A stretch of DNA of 64,000 nt, from positions 569,262,880-569,326,879 of the forward strand of contig NC_053037.3 in NCBI RefSeq assembly GCF_002575655.3, given 5' to 3'. The notes below the pieces were generated by a model. The model made no database searches and was not told where the DNA came from. It worked only from the letters and a program-made list of their open reading frames with translations. How positions within the stretch are numbered: the stretch's first letter is position 1; each line of letters starts with the position of its first letter. Position numbers and translations under genes: made by a program. The DNA is from Aegilops tauschii subsp. strangulata (taxonomy: Eukaryota > Streptophyta > Magnoliopsida > Poales > Poaceae). Below are positions 31,880 through 44,460 of the stretch, one piece after another.

Positions 31880-33715
31880 CTCTATCAATTTGGCGCACGT
31901 ACGTCGATTATGACAATTTGCCTCATGACAATAGCTACATCTACCATGTGATCTTGTCTTCTTTATCTTTGCCTATAGCCTTTTCTTCGGAGCACCTCGG
32001 CCTGGCACATGCACGGGATCCAGAACCTTATCGACTTTCACCATCAAGGTTAGCCGATTGTGGCATCAACGGGCCAAACCTAATGCTGTTACCATGAGCA
32101 TTAGTTGATCCCTTACTATCAGCTTGTTTACTTGTTGATCCCTTGCAAACATCTTGTCCTTCCAAAACCTTTTTTAGATGCTGAAAAGCCTCATCAGAGT
32201 GGCATGCCTTGAAACATGCTGCGTGACTAAAATTCCTTAACTTACGATTCCTTTGTAGGGTTGCAGAATATTCATACATCTCGCTCTTCCTGGTCGGTGC
32301 GAATGCACATTTTGCACTCATTGTCCATCTAGTGTGAACACAACATCTGGACAATGTTTCTTCTTGTAAAATTTCTAATATGTAAAATATGTGAGAACAT
32401 GGTCTGCCTGCGCATTCCAATTTGTGGCAAGAACAACTAATACTGCGAAGCAGACATTCCTTCGACTCCGTGCGCACTTCGATCTTTTTATCCATTATTT
32501 CTTTCTTAGACACAACATATGTGGTAACTTCTGCTGCACCAAGTACCTCTCTGATCTCACATTTTCTTACAACATTTATGCTCCATAGGACCAACTTAAT
32601 CATATATGAAAGAATTTTAACCATTTTCTCTCATGCTCTTCAATGGAAGATGTATCATATATGAAAGATCTGAATTCCTCCTTTACCGCGTCATCATGCA
32701 GAGGACGTACAATGTTCTGCTGAATGTGCCATATATAGAGCCTATGGTATGAGTCAGGCCACACCACCCTGATTGCTCTCTGCATTGCAAGGTCCCCATC
32801 CGTGATCACAGATATAGGATGCTTCTGTCCCATAGCATCAGGAAAGGTCCGTAACATCCACTCCTATGCATGGCTTGTTTCATGTAAAATGATACCACAT
32901 GCAAAAATAACAATGCTGCTGTGGTGATTCAACCCGAAAAATAGCACAAATGGCAGATTGTACTTATTGGTTCTATATGTGCTATAAAAAACAATAACGT
33001 CTCCGAAAGCCTCGTAGTCAAGTCAGATGACCAGCTTCATCAACCAAGTACCTAAAGAAAAAAAATCTGAATCTCGATCTTGCCTCGCCGCCATGTGATT
33101 GATCACTGTTTGAGCATCCCTGGAAGCAATTGATTCCTGCTTGTTAGCATGGCAAAAATTGTAAACGTCCCTCATAATGCATCCAACCTCATCATATCCA
33201 CCGTATTGCATGCACATAATATCCATAATATGGTGTTTTCTGATCCCAGATTTTTCCATGTCTGCAATGTCCGCTTTCTGCTCATCGCTAATTCTTCTGT
33301 GTGAACGCCAAAGACACGAAAGATCGCATGGGGCTAGAGGATGGTTGTGTTCACCGATGAAATCCTTCACAAACCACTGACATGTTTCCTCCTGTCTTGC
33401 AATCACCAATTTAGCTTTACACCCTACACGAGTTATACTCCATGGCCTCCTCTTTCTATCTTCCATCTTCCTCTTCATGTGCTTCTCTTCACGAACCCCT
33501 TCACGACTACACACAAATTTCCTAAAAATTATATGGCAGTTGGATCCATCCCACTCGACATAGCTTCTCCTGACACTAAAACCTTTCTCAAGACCATATT
33601 TGTTATAGAATCTATAACCTTCACCCTCACTATTAAACATCTTGTTGGCAATATGATAGTACTCCATCATTGAATCATGACTTACATCCGCCATGTCTTC
33701 CTGCATCAGCATTCA
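31880..33715 (-). pseudogene. FAR1/MULE-like transposase-derived pseudogene
   Basis: On the minus strand, in order: a FAR1-type DNA-binding domain (EGYRFYNKYGLEKGFSVRRS, GCKAKLVIARQEETCQWFVK, GEHNHPL; about 33700-33340); a MULE transposase core (EAFGDVIVFYSTYRTNKYNL, ISVITDGDLAMQRAIRVVW, WHIQQNI; 33020-32650); a SWIM zinc finger (CSCHKLECAGRPCSHIFYIL, about 32390); and a C-terminal zinc-knuckle-like CSYCHEANCH (about 31920). A TAG after ETSHA near 32868, stops near 32621 and frame changes break it. Family FAR1-RELATED proteins are transcription factors derived from MULE transposases. Whether this was a host gene or a transposon gene cannot be told; no terminal inverted repeat was found. Confidence 0.8.
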
Positions 33716-34300
33716 GATGAATAAAAATCTGAAAGGACAAAAAAAATGCAAAACCCAGTACAAAATCTTGCGTGGAATTTTAAACTTTGCTCCTTGTACA
33801 TGTTATGGCAAGCAATCATAAACGTCCATAAAACTGGGTCCCCCATAAACTAGTGAAGTGACCATGGATGATGAAAAATTCTAAATTGAATTGCATGCAC
33901 TAGGGAAACCTAAATCGATGATGAATAAACAAATCTAAGTAGGAAGTGCAGGCTGTGAATCAAAGTAAGTTGAGATTCCGGCGATTCATACCTTAGGATG
34001 CAAGTCCGGAAGCGACGGGATCGGCCGGGGGCCAGTTCTATAGCGCCGCCGCCGTCGCTGACGACACTGCCGCCGCGGATGTCATGGCTTATTCTTCTTC
34101 CTGCCACCGGGCACATCTTTTATAGTGAAAGGGACCAGGAGGAGGACGAGGACGATGCCGACGACGGTGAATTGGTTCCTCTCGCCGGGCTCGTCGGACA
34201 GAAGGAAGGGGACGAGAAGGAGGACTTGACCTACTGGATCTAGACGTGGTTCTGGTCGTGGACGTGATCGGTTGAAAGCACAATATTTTACCCTGGACCA
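33716..34300 (-). other. Likely 5' leader region of the FAR1-like pseudogene
   Basis: GC-rich 33990-34250 with a possible first exon on the minus strand ending at CATCCTAAGGTATGAATC (donor GTATGA, around 33990). No convincing coding frame. Confidence 0.35.
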
Positions 34301-36650
34301 TTATGCCCTTCTCTGATTAAACTAATTAGGTTTATTCATTTTTAATCCCCCACCAGATCGGACGGCTAATAAAAATCGGAGGGGTAAGTACTCGAAAGTA
34401 CTCCCAGTACTGCCCCACTCACCGTAAAGGAGCTCTTTTCTAGCATGAGCGGTAGGCTGAATACCACCGGTTTAAGTTCCTACCGCTTATGTGACTGAAC
34501 ATAACTTACTATTCAGTATACATCATTTCTCGTTTATGTCTTTATGATATATCACTTGTAGTAGAACATCTTCAGTGCAGCTAAATCCTCACCCAACTTA
34601 ATATTGTTGGCATGCTCTTTTATGTTTTAGCGGCATTATGCTATAAATACTTGGTTGATGGTCAATCGGTCATTCCAGTATTGTGCTATGCACACATATA
34701 ATTGTACTTGCTATTCTGTGTATTTATTTTATGACTTCTTGGTAAGATTCTATATACATGCCTTCGGGGTACTATATCTCTCCTACAAGCAAAAAAATAA
34801 TATCAGTGGTCGAGTTCCCAAAGTATATGAACTTTATTGTGGTGAATTTCCTGGAAATATCACCAGTTTCTTAGGCATATCAATGCCCATACATAGTTTT
34901 ACATTCATCTAGCATGTTGATACTTGCATCATAATGGTATACACTAAGCTACAACTATTGTCAAAATTATTACATTGTTATATTTGGATCACACAATTAT
35001 ATTTATAAACTTGAAAGATGATCGCGTACTTTTAGATAGATATTTTACATTCCACATATAAGACATAATGTGAAACTTATTTATTACTGTTACTTCTGTA
35101 GTCTATTTGCCACCTCCGCTTGAAACAGGAGTTATTAAATCATGTTTGTAAGCGGAGGATGGAGGGAGAGCTAGTCGCCAAAGACCATAGGTGGTGCGGG
35201 CCTGGACAGGTCCGTGGGTTTTCTTTTCATCAGACGGGCAGGGTAGCCCGTCAGTGTAGATTGCTTAATAGCAGGTCAGTGATACGCTGTTCTGTTGTAG
35301 TGTTTGGAATGTCATGCATGCGGATACTCCATTCCAAACGAACTATGTAAATACTTGCACCCATATTTGTTTAGTATCTTCTTCTCCTTTTGTTTTTTAG
35401 AATAGTTCTTCAGAAGAAGAAATGAGAGTTCCAAATGTAACCCGTCTGAAAGAAAAACACTAGCCTGAACAACCACTTGGAGTTAAGCTTTGACTTAGTG
35501 TTGAAAATTGTATACTTGGAGACTGAACCACTAACCTTCTACCAAGCTGATAATTAGAAAAAAAAACAATTGATATGCTATCTGAATGCATTGATGATCT
35601 CAATGGCAAAATGTAGACTTCAAGTGTCCAGCAGTTGCCTGAGGATAGAATCTATAGCACAAGCAAACTGAATGATTGGCCCGCCCATCAACTGCAGCTA
35701 CAATTAAGAAACGCCTAAACACATTGTTCTCCGACAACAAACCGACGGTGCTACAGTTCTAGATGAAGAAGAAATCATACAAGGTATGGTTAGAACTGAT
35801 GTTTCAGTAGTTCATCCACTAGCCTATGTTACTTCCAACATCTGTTCTCTGCTTACTGTTGCAGCAGTACAAGGACATTTTGAGCTCCTGATAGTCTACT
35901 TCTCTGGTTCGGTGATCAGGTGGACACACGCATTGTCTAAACAGGATAAAATCTTTGTAAATGTAGTACAAGAAAGATACAGAATCTACAATACCCTTGT
36001 AGAAACAGCAACGGCCAACTGCGTGACAAATATTTATAAGCAGGGAACATCTTTAGTTTAGTTCTTTAACAACATTCATGCTGCAGATTGTGTTTCTTTC
36101 GTAATGCCCATAAATGCAACGAACAAACTACGTACAAATGCAACTAGTTCAAGGGACTCAAGCATAGACGTATCAGAGCATTACAAAAATAGATGAAACA
36201 TTCCTTACATACCCTGTTGTATGCCCAGGACACATTGTACAGCAGCTCGACAAACCGTCAGTAAGCAAATCTAACACCATTTCATGTACAGGACATGACA
36301 TTGCAAAGATGGTTCCATTGCAGGAGCAAAATCCAGAAGTTGACAAGGCCAACATTTACTACTGCTAGAAATTAAGCACCACATTGCATTTGCTAGGAAG
36401 TAGTAATACAAGAGAAGAACAAGTGGACATATCCAAATAATATAGCATCCATCAAGCACGATATATAATAGATGCCGCATTAGGTTGATACCAAATAGTA
36501 CCAATTAAGACATCAAACTGCAGTTCCACTAAAGGTGATCTAACATAGAATCTACCTGTTTCTTACTCTTAACCAGGCAAGGCATAATAACCATAATAAC
36601 TAAACGAAAGACTAGAAGGGAAACAAGAAGAATTACTTAGCAAATGCATA
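34301..36650. other. Unassigned intergenic DNA
   Basis: AT-rich with scattered short open frames that show no domain or family resemblance. I see no gene, terminal repeat or tandem repeat here. Confidence 0.5.
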
Positions 36651-36709
36651 GCCTTCTTGTCAGATCGAAACCACTGTCCTTAGGAATTAAACAAAGATCT
36701 GCCGACGCC

Positions 36710-37834
36710 TTATGGAATCTGTTGCAAGGCCAGTTGAGAATCCGGGTTGTTGATGGTGTAGCTGGCGAGAAGGTGGATCATGGTGTAAGGACGGTCAGCG
36801 ACCAGGACAAACTTCTTGTCCTGCTTCACGAAATCTGCAGCTTCAGAGATCCTCTCTATTTTGTTATCCTTGATGTTGCACTTGCAGATATGAGCGGATG
36901 AACCCAAATGTTGAGTGTAGTACACACAGTCTGGCTTAGTTCCTGGGAACTCATCAACATCGACGGAGAAGCACCTGTGGTCACCGATGAAGATTGCATA
37001 TCTGTCTGTGGTCTTCAGACGCCAGAGGTTACCTGTCTCGGTGTCAAATTGGAAATCAAAGAGAGCCAAGACTCCCTGTGGATTCAAGATCTTCATGACC
37101 ATACATATATGCCCATGCAAATCCACTAGGAAACACCGCATGCCATACCCATGTCCAGGAAGATCAAGGGAGAAAACCTCGGTCACAGGAGAAAGATTAA
37201 CCGGAAGAAATTTGCCTAAGCAAATAATCATCTCACGAACTACGGATGCTTCAGAAAAGCTTGCGTAAACACCACCCACGACCGCCTTCCGGAAGAAATC
37301 GTAAGCTGCTGGCTGCTTATGGTTGTATCTGACGAAACTTTCACTGTGAGGAGCCGCCGAGTAAGCCTTGCGAGATGAGTCGGAGAACACGGCGAGCCGG
37401 AGCGAAGAGCCGTGGGGGAAAAGGACATCAGCGATTCCCACAGCGGGGCGCACGGGCGCCGCGAAACTGATCACGACGCCAGTAAGAGGGTTGAGGACGC
37501 GAGCGGCGTGAGGAGCGGTCTTTTCCGCCAGAACGAAGTAGCCGTCGAGAGTGGTAGCCACGACGTGGTAATCGCCGAGCTGCGGAAGATTCTTGCGGAG
37601 GAGGCGACAGTGTCGGTGTTCAACAGGAGCAGATTCCCTTGGCTCTGGAGGACCTCGTCGAGGACGATCCACCGGCTCGGGCGAAAGCGGGGGTCGGAGG
37701 CGTCGCTCCTTGGATCGTCGGTGGCGGCGCGCCAGCCGGTGCAGACAGCGCGGTACTCCATGTACCAGTCGAGGTCGTTGTCGTCGAGGAAGGAGTCGGC
37801 GATGCGACAGACGAGGTCGCCCGGAAGCGTGGAT
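36710..37834 (-). pseudogene. F-box/DUF295 (KIB-like) pseudogene
   Basis: On the minus strand it starts inside the F-box: GDLVCRIADSFLDDNDLDWY, then MEYRAVCTGWRAATDDPRS, RFRPSRWIVLDE. A one-base loss after NTDT near 37612 shifts the frame; the following frame runs QLGDYHVVATTLDGYFVLAE, CFLVDLHGHICMVMK, RYAIFIGDHRCFSVDVDEFP and CVYYTQHL, the DUF295 pattern, to a stop at 36710. The first codons are missing because the hAT-like sequence starts at 37835. Plant F-box/DUF295 proteins are candidate SCF substrate receptors; this copy is truncated and frameshifted. Confidence 0.75.
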
Positions 37835-38462
37835 CAGGGTGGACTCGGTCCGGTCCGGTCCAGGCTTTGACCGAGCCAGCCTTTGGACCGGCTGCGGCCG
37901 GACCGAGGTGGCCACCGAGCCTATTTTCCACGACCGGACCGCGTTAGACTGTAGCTTCTCCTGGGAATGCCCTGTTGCGCTTTTTGGCCACAATTTAGGT
38001 TGTCCAAATTTAGTGAGTGCTTTGTTTCTGTATAATGACTAGTATGGCACAACTAAATTTGGATAGCGTTTTATTTGTATTTTGGACATCAAAACAATTG
38101 ATTCTGAGAAGAACAATAGCACAAAAACCACATCCACAAATATAAGGTCTTGTCATCATTGAACGACACGATTACAAACTTGCAATGACAATTTCGAGTT
38201 TATGTCAATTGACAAGTTCAACATAACACAAATGAGAGGTTCATCTCAGAACTTGCAATAACAATGCATAGTTCATGACTTGACAAATTCCAACATAACA
38301 CAAATTCAAAAGTAGCCTTCACATGAGAAATACCACTTTGACATCCATCTCCAGAATAGCAAGATCAACATCCACATGATGAACGTCTACAAGTAAGATA
38401 AGCAACATTCACCTAAATAATAGTTGGTATCGTATGACGAGTGAAACATATAGGAAGAATAG

Positions 38463-41400
38463 TTACCAATCGTTGATCTCCTCCACCACAATGGGTAACT
38501 TGATGTTCTCAACATCATCCTCTTCATTCTCATCCCTCGGCTACAAGTGTGGAACTTAGACAAATGCTCACATCACATACAACAAGACCAAAAAAAAGAA
38601 AGAAAAGGTAAGGAAAAGATGGCAAACATACCACCAGATTCAAGTCAACGTGAGCACCCTTGATATAAATTGCACCACAAACTAATGCCTCCACCATAAC
38701 CGGTTTTAACGAACTCCTATAGTCATCTAATACAACACAAGTTGACAAACTAGTTTGAGGATGAGAAGTTGACAAGTTTATATCCAAAGTTCAATAGTCC
38801 GAGTTGACATACCTAAAATCCTTCCGGTCGTGCTGAAGGTAGATTCCGAAGACACGGAGGTAGCCGGGATAGTAAGGAACCTCCTGGCTATCTTGGCCAT
38901 AATTGGGTACCTAGGAGCATTGTCTTTCCACCAACCAAGAAGGTCAAGAGCCTTGTTGCGAGGGGCAACCTCATCCTCTAAGTAGTTCCTCAACTCACTC
39001 TTTGATATTCTTGTTGAACGGGACGATAAGAAGGACTCGTACCCAGCTTGAACCGGGATACTAGGAATGTTTGCAGAGGAAGATGAACTTTCTCCATTTC
39101 CAGCTCGCTTATCTTGAGCAACACATTTTTCATACAAGGCCGCCAACTCTTTCTCCATGATTTTGATCTCAGTCCTAAACCTCGTACTTCCTTCTCCATA
39201 TAGTTCTCCAAAGGCCCACTCTATGTAACTCATCTTGTACCTAGGATCAAAGATGATAGCATTGGAGTGAATTAGAAAGCATACGAGTAAAAACAACAAG
39301 CATATTAGTAAAAAAACAACAACCATTGGAGTAAAAACAGCAACCATATGAGTAAAAAACAGCAATCATTGGAGTAAAAACAGCAACATATGTACCGTGG
39401 ATCAAAGATGGTTGCGATCACCATGGCATTGTTCTTTTCTTCCCAATATTTGTCAAACTTCTCCAACATTGATTCACCCATTTCCATGTAGTGGTCACTA
39501 TCACTAGTCATTGCATGTTTGATTGCAAGCTTGACGCCAACAATGTATGGGTAGAAGATGTTCGAAGTGGGATATAAACTTCCTAAAAATGCTTTTGTCA
39601 CCTCAGCCAAACTATCAAGTAATGGAGAGATAAGCTCATAATGGAGAGGTCAAGGCTTCCTTATATCCATGGGCAATGCTAATCATCTTATAGGTTGAAC
39701 TCCACGTTGTTTTACAATCCAGGTGTAAATGATTACCAACTTTGACACCCAAACTTTTGCAAGTGGCAACAAAAGCATGGAGACGAGAAGGTGACCTCTT
39801 GAAGTACTTCACCAACTCTCTCAAGCTGTTTATCAAATTATCTAAGATCTCTGTCCCATCTTGCACGACCAAGTTGAGGATGTGTGCACAACAACGGATA
39901 TGAAAATATTGGCCTTCGAAGTCCTTACCTACAAAAGACAAATTTTATATGAGAAAAAACAGCAAGCATGTGAGCAAAAATAGCAAGCATATGAGCACAA
40001 ACATCAAACATATGAGCACAAAGAGCTTCTATATGAGCATAGCAACAAGCATATGAGCAAAAACAGCAAGCATGTGAGCAAAAACAGCAAGCATATGAGC
40101 ACAAACATCAAACATATGAGCACAAAGAGCTTCTATATGAGCATAGCAACAAGCATATGAGCAAAAACATCAAGCATATGTGTAAAAACAGAAGGCATAC
40201 AAGCATACCTCTCTGAAACAAGAACTTGGCCTTCAAAGCATCGATCGCACCATCATTGTTTGAAGCGTGGTCAAGTGTGATGGACATAATTTTGGTCTCA
40301 ATATTCCATTTTGTCACACACGCATAGAGAGCATCCGCAATGACATTTCCAGAGTGAGGAGGATCCAACTCTATGAAAGCAAGCACACAGGTTTGTAAGT
40401 TCCAATTCCCATCTATATAGTGTGCAACCACACACATGTAAGATAAGGTTTGGTTGCTTGTGCACAAATCTGTAGTTAGACATATGGAGCTCACACCCTT
40501 TAGGAGAGATTTAAGCACCTCTTTTTCGTTCTTGTAAACCCTCATGCACTCGGCTCGTATTGCCTTCCTTCCAATGGGTTTATAATTTGGATTCATGCAC
40601 TTCATTAGAATTCAACCATTCTAAATGAATACTCATGCACACATATCATCTTAAGAATAAGCTCCTTGATGATTCCTTGGTTGTACTCAATAGAGGGGTG
40701 AATTGTTGGACCACTTGTTGGAGAGTTCAAGAGTTGTTTGGATGGCATTCCTAGCCATCTTGTCCCTTAAACCTTCACATTTTAAAATATGCCTTCCAAT
40801 AGTGGATGTGCTGCCACCTTGCGTATACGCATACCTCTTTTTGGGACAATAATTACAAGCGGCCTTCAACACCATCTCTCCGGGATGCTCCTGGCTCTTT
40901 GACCTTGTGAAAATGGGCCCAAACATCCGATGACATCCTAACAGGAGCATTGGCTCTTGGCCTCTTGTTCTTTTTCTTTTTCCTTTCTCTTGCCTCCTCC
41001 TCACTAGAGACAACATGCACAAGTGATTCCTCGGACATAGTGTCACCTTTTAGTTCATCAGCTGATTCCTTATACCCTTCTGATGTATCATCATCCGACA
41101 TATCAGCACTCGCTTGTGGCGGGACTATAAACATATTTTGCTCCTCATATTCCTCATCGTCCTTGTCCTTGTCCTCATCCATGTCCATCTCCTCGTCGTC
41201 CTCCTCCTCGTCATCTACCATCTAACACACATGAGCACACAAATAAGCAAACAACACCTATATGGTTATATGGAAATATGGCTACATCAAGCATCAAGTA
41301 AAGCAATCATACAATAGTAGATGCATGAGGCAGCTCGGAGCAGGTTGCGGAGCCGGAGGCAGCGGCTTCCGCGGCACGCACGCCGGCACCGGTGCGGTCG

Positions 41401-41940
41401 GGGAGGCGCAGAGGAGGTGGAGGGTGTTTTTTTAACCTACAAATCAACTCTCCCGTTGGGGCATTGGGAAAGTCTTTCGCCTTCCTAATCTGCACCTTAG
41501 GCTTCCTCTTCTTCCTCGGAACTGGCAGAGGGAGCGCCGAATCTTGCCTAATTAGGTAATTCACGCTCTTCTCCTTTGCCTTCGCCTTCGCATTCTCTTT
41601 ACCAGCACCCTTTCCCTTCTCATTCCCCTTCTCCTTCACCATTATCTACAAAAAACAGCACATAATATCTGCAGTCAGTACATCAATCAAGTGCAAATAA
41701 TTCATCTTCTTCTTTTTGTAGCATAGAAAATCATCTAGTACTAGTGCAAATAAACATAACTATCTACTGAAACATCTCAGTTCGGCGAGGGTTATAGGTT
41801 AGAGACAGATTACCTCTTCCTCTTCATGGCGCTCGGTGAGGAACCAGGGAAGGACGGACCGATGGCATGCTGGCCTTGCTGCCTCCCCGACGTACACGTG
41901 CTCCTCCAGCTCGGACTCGGACGAGATGGCGCCGTCGGTG
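38463..41940 (-). pseudogene. hAT transposase gene, multi-exon, partly broken
   Basis: Minus strand, in order: an N-terminal exon (SSESELEEHVYVGEAARPAC, ending at 41812), a Lys-rich exon (41642-41307), an acidic exon (41221), a BED-type zinc finger (SDVWAHFHKVKE...CNYCPK...GRHILKCEG, with a frame change near 40872), an hAT core (SSICLTTDLCTSNQTLSYMC, ITLDHASNNDGAIDAL, IRCCAHILNLVVQDG), a DUF4413-like region (39610-39400), and the hAT C-terminal dimerisation domain (DLLGWWKDNAPRYPIMAKIA, SSESTFSTTGRIL, 39000-38819). Downstream exons EALVCGAIYIKGAHVDLNLV and PRDENEEDDVENIKLPIVVE close the gene at a stop near 38463. Most exons are open, so few lesions separate it from an intact gene. Confidence 0.75.
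39950..40205. repeat. Intronic minisatellite in hAT gene
   Basis: Repeats of AGCATATGAGCAAAAAC, about 17 bp, with a higher-order exact duplication of period 104 bp (the landmark GAGCTTCTATATGAGC at 40023 and 40127). A shorter relative lies at 39280-39395 in the next intron. Confidence 0.85.
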
Positions 41941-42309
41941 AAGGGAGAGGCCACGGGCAACGGCGCCGTCACCTTAGGGTTAGGGATAGAACAAAGGAGG
42001 AGGCGCTGCCTCTGTTTGTGAGGAGAGCCAGAAGGAATCGAGCGAGGAGGGGGAATGGAACGAGGGAAGGGGGGTTGCTCGGCTCGGTTGCTCGGGGGCT
42101 CGGGGCCTCGATCTGTTGGACAGTTGATGGGCCTTGCGCCATCGGTCTGCTCGGTCAGCCAGTTAAAGACCGGACCGGACCGAACTTTGTTCGGTCTCTT
42201 TTTCTTGGCTCGGACCGGCATATTTTCCTATCGGGCCTCGACCGTACGGGCCGGTCCTAAACGGGCCACGAGCGGGCCGCAAAGCCTGCTCGTGCCGTCC
42301 AGGCTGACC

Positions 42310-42469
42310 CGTGCGACACAACCACGTCGCCGTGAACGCGCAGGGAGCTCGGGAGATGGGTCGACTTGCGGTGGTGGAAGACGCGCAGGAGAACTCTCCC
42401 ACAGCCGTAGACGTGTGTCTCCGTGACCTCCGCTGCGTGCGGCCACGGTGGCAAAACTATGGTCCTGGC

Positions 42470-42470
<1 letters not shown>
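42310..42470 (-). pseudogene. RING-H2 pseudogene, copy F, N-terminal fragment
   Basis: On the minus strand the frame PPWPHAAEVTETHVYGCGRV, LLRVFHHRKSTHLPSSLRVH, GDVVVSHG is the N-terminal region of the RING gene. The start codon position reads ATA instead of ATG. It stops at the hAT edge, so the RING is missing. It carries the uninterrupted CAGGAGAACTC that is the empty site for the 12.3-kb CACTA. Confidence 0.6.

Positions 42471-42475
<5 letters not shown>

Positions 42476-42510
<35 letters not shown>
42476..42510. repeat. (CT)n microsatellite in 5' leader of RING copy F
   Basis: A pure CT run of about 35 bases at the conserved leader position. Confidence 0.95.
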
Positions 42511-42511
<1 letters not shown>

Positions 42512-43470
42512 AGGAAACGAAATGAGCTCTGCACCATGGCGGATCGTCGGACGCAGTTTCTTATAGGCGAAGGAAGGAAGGAAGGCACGAACATGACCGG
42601 CTGTAAACGAAGAAACCTGCTGAGGGTTTCCTAATGGAAACGAAAAGTGGGCCCACTGCCTATGACCGTTGGAAGAGTAATGTATGACTAGCTTGAAGAC
42701 TTTCCCTTTTGCTCCCTGTTATTAATGTCGGTGAAGACTGGATACAGTTTAGAGACAAACCAAAAATGGTGTGATTTCATTTGCTGCCCTAGGGCATCAT
42801 AAACTGTTGTGCTGGTTAAAATGGAAAATATAACCAAAAAGGAACACAAATTCAAATAGTAAACTCTCTGCGAAAGTATTTCACATAACTAAATCTTCAG
42901 GTAGCGCCCAACGCTAGGCGCTATGCATTGTGTCGTAGTGCCATTCTGACAGGCGCTACTTACCTAACCATATGTAATAATGTAGTCAATACATTTTTTG
43001 TAAGATGGTCATGTGGTTAAAAAGTGTTCAATGATTTTTTAAATGTGCGCTTGCTGGCATTTCCTTCCGGTCGGCCCGCTCTAGGATGCGCTATTTATGT
43101 AGCATAAGTTAATGTGAATTGTTTGGCACGCTACATCTATCGTTGTTTTATTCTTGAATCTTGAAAATAGATGACAAAAATTAGTTTGAAAAACGGTGAA
43201 GAAAGAGATGCCTTTGTGTGTCTCTAAAATGGAAGTAGGTATACGCGGACATTTGGATATGTGTTTTACATATACCCTACAGAAAATTGGACACATAATG
43301 ATCTGCATCCATATAAGGTAATTTGTTAGAAAAACGTATTTTCCCGATATACATAGTCGCCGCCCCGCTCTATTACCCTATTTCCCGATATACACAACCT
43401 TTGGGCAAAATTTTCGAAGAAGTGGTAAAGCCCATCCAAATCCATGCACACACAGCCGCGGCTCTATTGC
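42511..43470. promoter_or_regulatory. 5' flank of RING copy F and spacer
   Basis: Closely follows the flank of copy A (20624-21130): TTAATGTCGGTGAAGACTGG, CTGCCCTAGGGCATCATAAACTG and the GCGCCCAACGCTAGGCGCTATG motif. After about 43050 the match ends in unassigned DNA leading to the F-box-associated pseudogene. Confidence 0.5.
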
Positions 43471-44460
43471 CCTTTCTGGCATGTGAAGTCCAAACCCTAC
43501 AATTCCAGATTCTTCCACACCCGCCACTCAGACGGCGGTCTCAGTTTCAGCAATCTGTCCATGGGAGCCGCCCCTATGGTCGACGCTTCGCTCCCTTCCC
43601 TTCGCGGGAGCTACGCTAGGGTCAAGCTCAAACAATGCAGCAGCAGCCTTCTCCTTTGCAAGTGCTGGGAATCGCAAGAAGACGAGGAATGCGAGTACAT
43701 CGTGTACAATCCTATGATGGGGCAGTGGACCGTGTTGCATCCTATAGTATGGCAGGATGAAGAGGATGATGAACCTGCGCACGTCAAACTGGCATAGCCC
43801 TTCCTGGCTTTTTTTGACGCGGCCATTCCGTTCCGCTTTGTGGTGTTTACACCCCTGGTAGAGTAGCACGATGATGTGGCGATATACTGGTCGGAAACCG
43901 GGCGATGGACTGTGTGTGGGGGGATACCAGAGAGTATCCTCCTTTTACTGCAGAATGTGCCTTCGTGAATGGCATGATGCATTTTATGCATTTGGTGATC
44001 GAGGAACCTATTATAGCTGCAGTGGACTCAAAGGGGGATGTTTGTGGGGAAATTGCTCTCGCGGAAGGAATGGAAGAAGCCAGGTCTGGTTATAGATCAA
44101 TTGGATACTCTCAGGGGAAATTGCATGCTTGGTATATGCTTCCTTAATTATTACCAACTCTCTGTGTGGGTACTTGAGGATTATGCTAGTGAAGTGTGGA
44201 CGCTAAAGCATACTATTGATGTTCCCCAAATGTTTGGAGGGGAATATGCGAGAGAGGATTGTGACGAAGAGGACAAGACCTTTATGTATGAGATGTTTGC
44301 AATTCATCCGGATCGTAATTTTATTTTCCTTACTGACTGGAAGGAGGTGAATCTGTCATATGATATGGATAGCAGGGAAGTGCAGCTTATGTGCAATTCT
44401 GGAGATTTCATGGGTGGTTTACCTTATATTCCCTGTTTCGCGGATTTGGTTGACGGATGA
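43471..44460 (+). pseudogene. F-box-associated-domain pseudogene
   Basis: Plus-strand text in shifting frames: SFSNLSMGAAPMVDASLPSL, LLLCKCWESQEDEECEYIVY, NPMMGQWTVLHPIVWQDEED, then PFRFVVFTPLVE, VAIYWSETGRW, EYPPFTAECAFVNGMMHFM, SIGYSQGKLHAWYMLP, YQLSVWVLEDYASEVWTLKH and FAIHPDRNFIFLTDWKEVNL, ending in a stop at 44460. The order (NP...W..LP, SG.W, C.NG..H, L..W.LED, D) is that of the C-terminal domain of grass F-box proteins. At least three frameshifts and a missing F-box make it a pseudogene. Confidence 0.65.

Larger units (their letters stand above)
37835..42309 (-). mobile_element. hAT transposon, boundaries uncertain
   Basis: The left edge CAGGGTGGACTCGGTCCGG is hAT-like and directly cuts the F-box gene. 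The right edge is where RING copy F begins (about 42310), after CCAGGCTGACCC. Both edges contain GGTCCGGTCC/GGACCGGACC subterminal motifs (37846-37920; 42170-42256), but the outermost bases do not form a clean inverted repeat and I find no 8-bp target duplication. The right part may be a second hAT end. It carries the transposase gene below. Confidence 0.6.

Noticed and set aside
35786..36061. A 91-codon open frame in the spacer before the F-box pseudogene
   Set aside because: No domain, no homology by eye, and length not exceptional for AT-rich DNA.
39950..40205. Regularly spaced repeats that could suggest a CRISPR array
   Set aside because: Plant intron minisatellite with no unique spacers of constant length and no cas genes; the context is a eukaryotic hAT gene.
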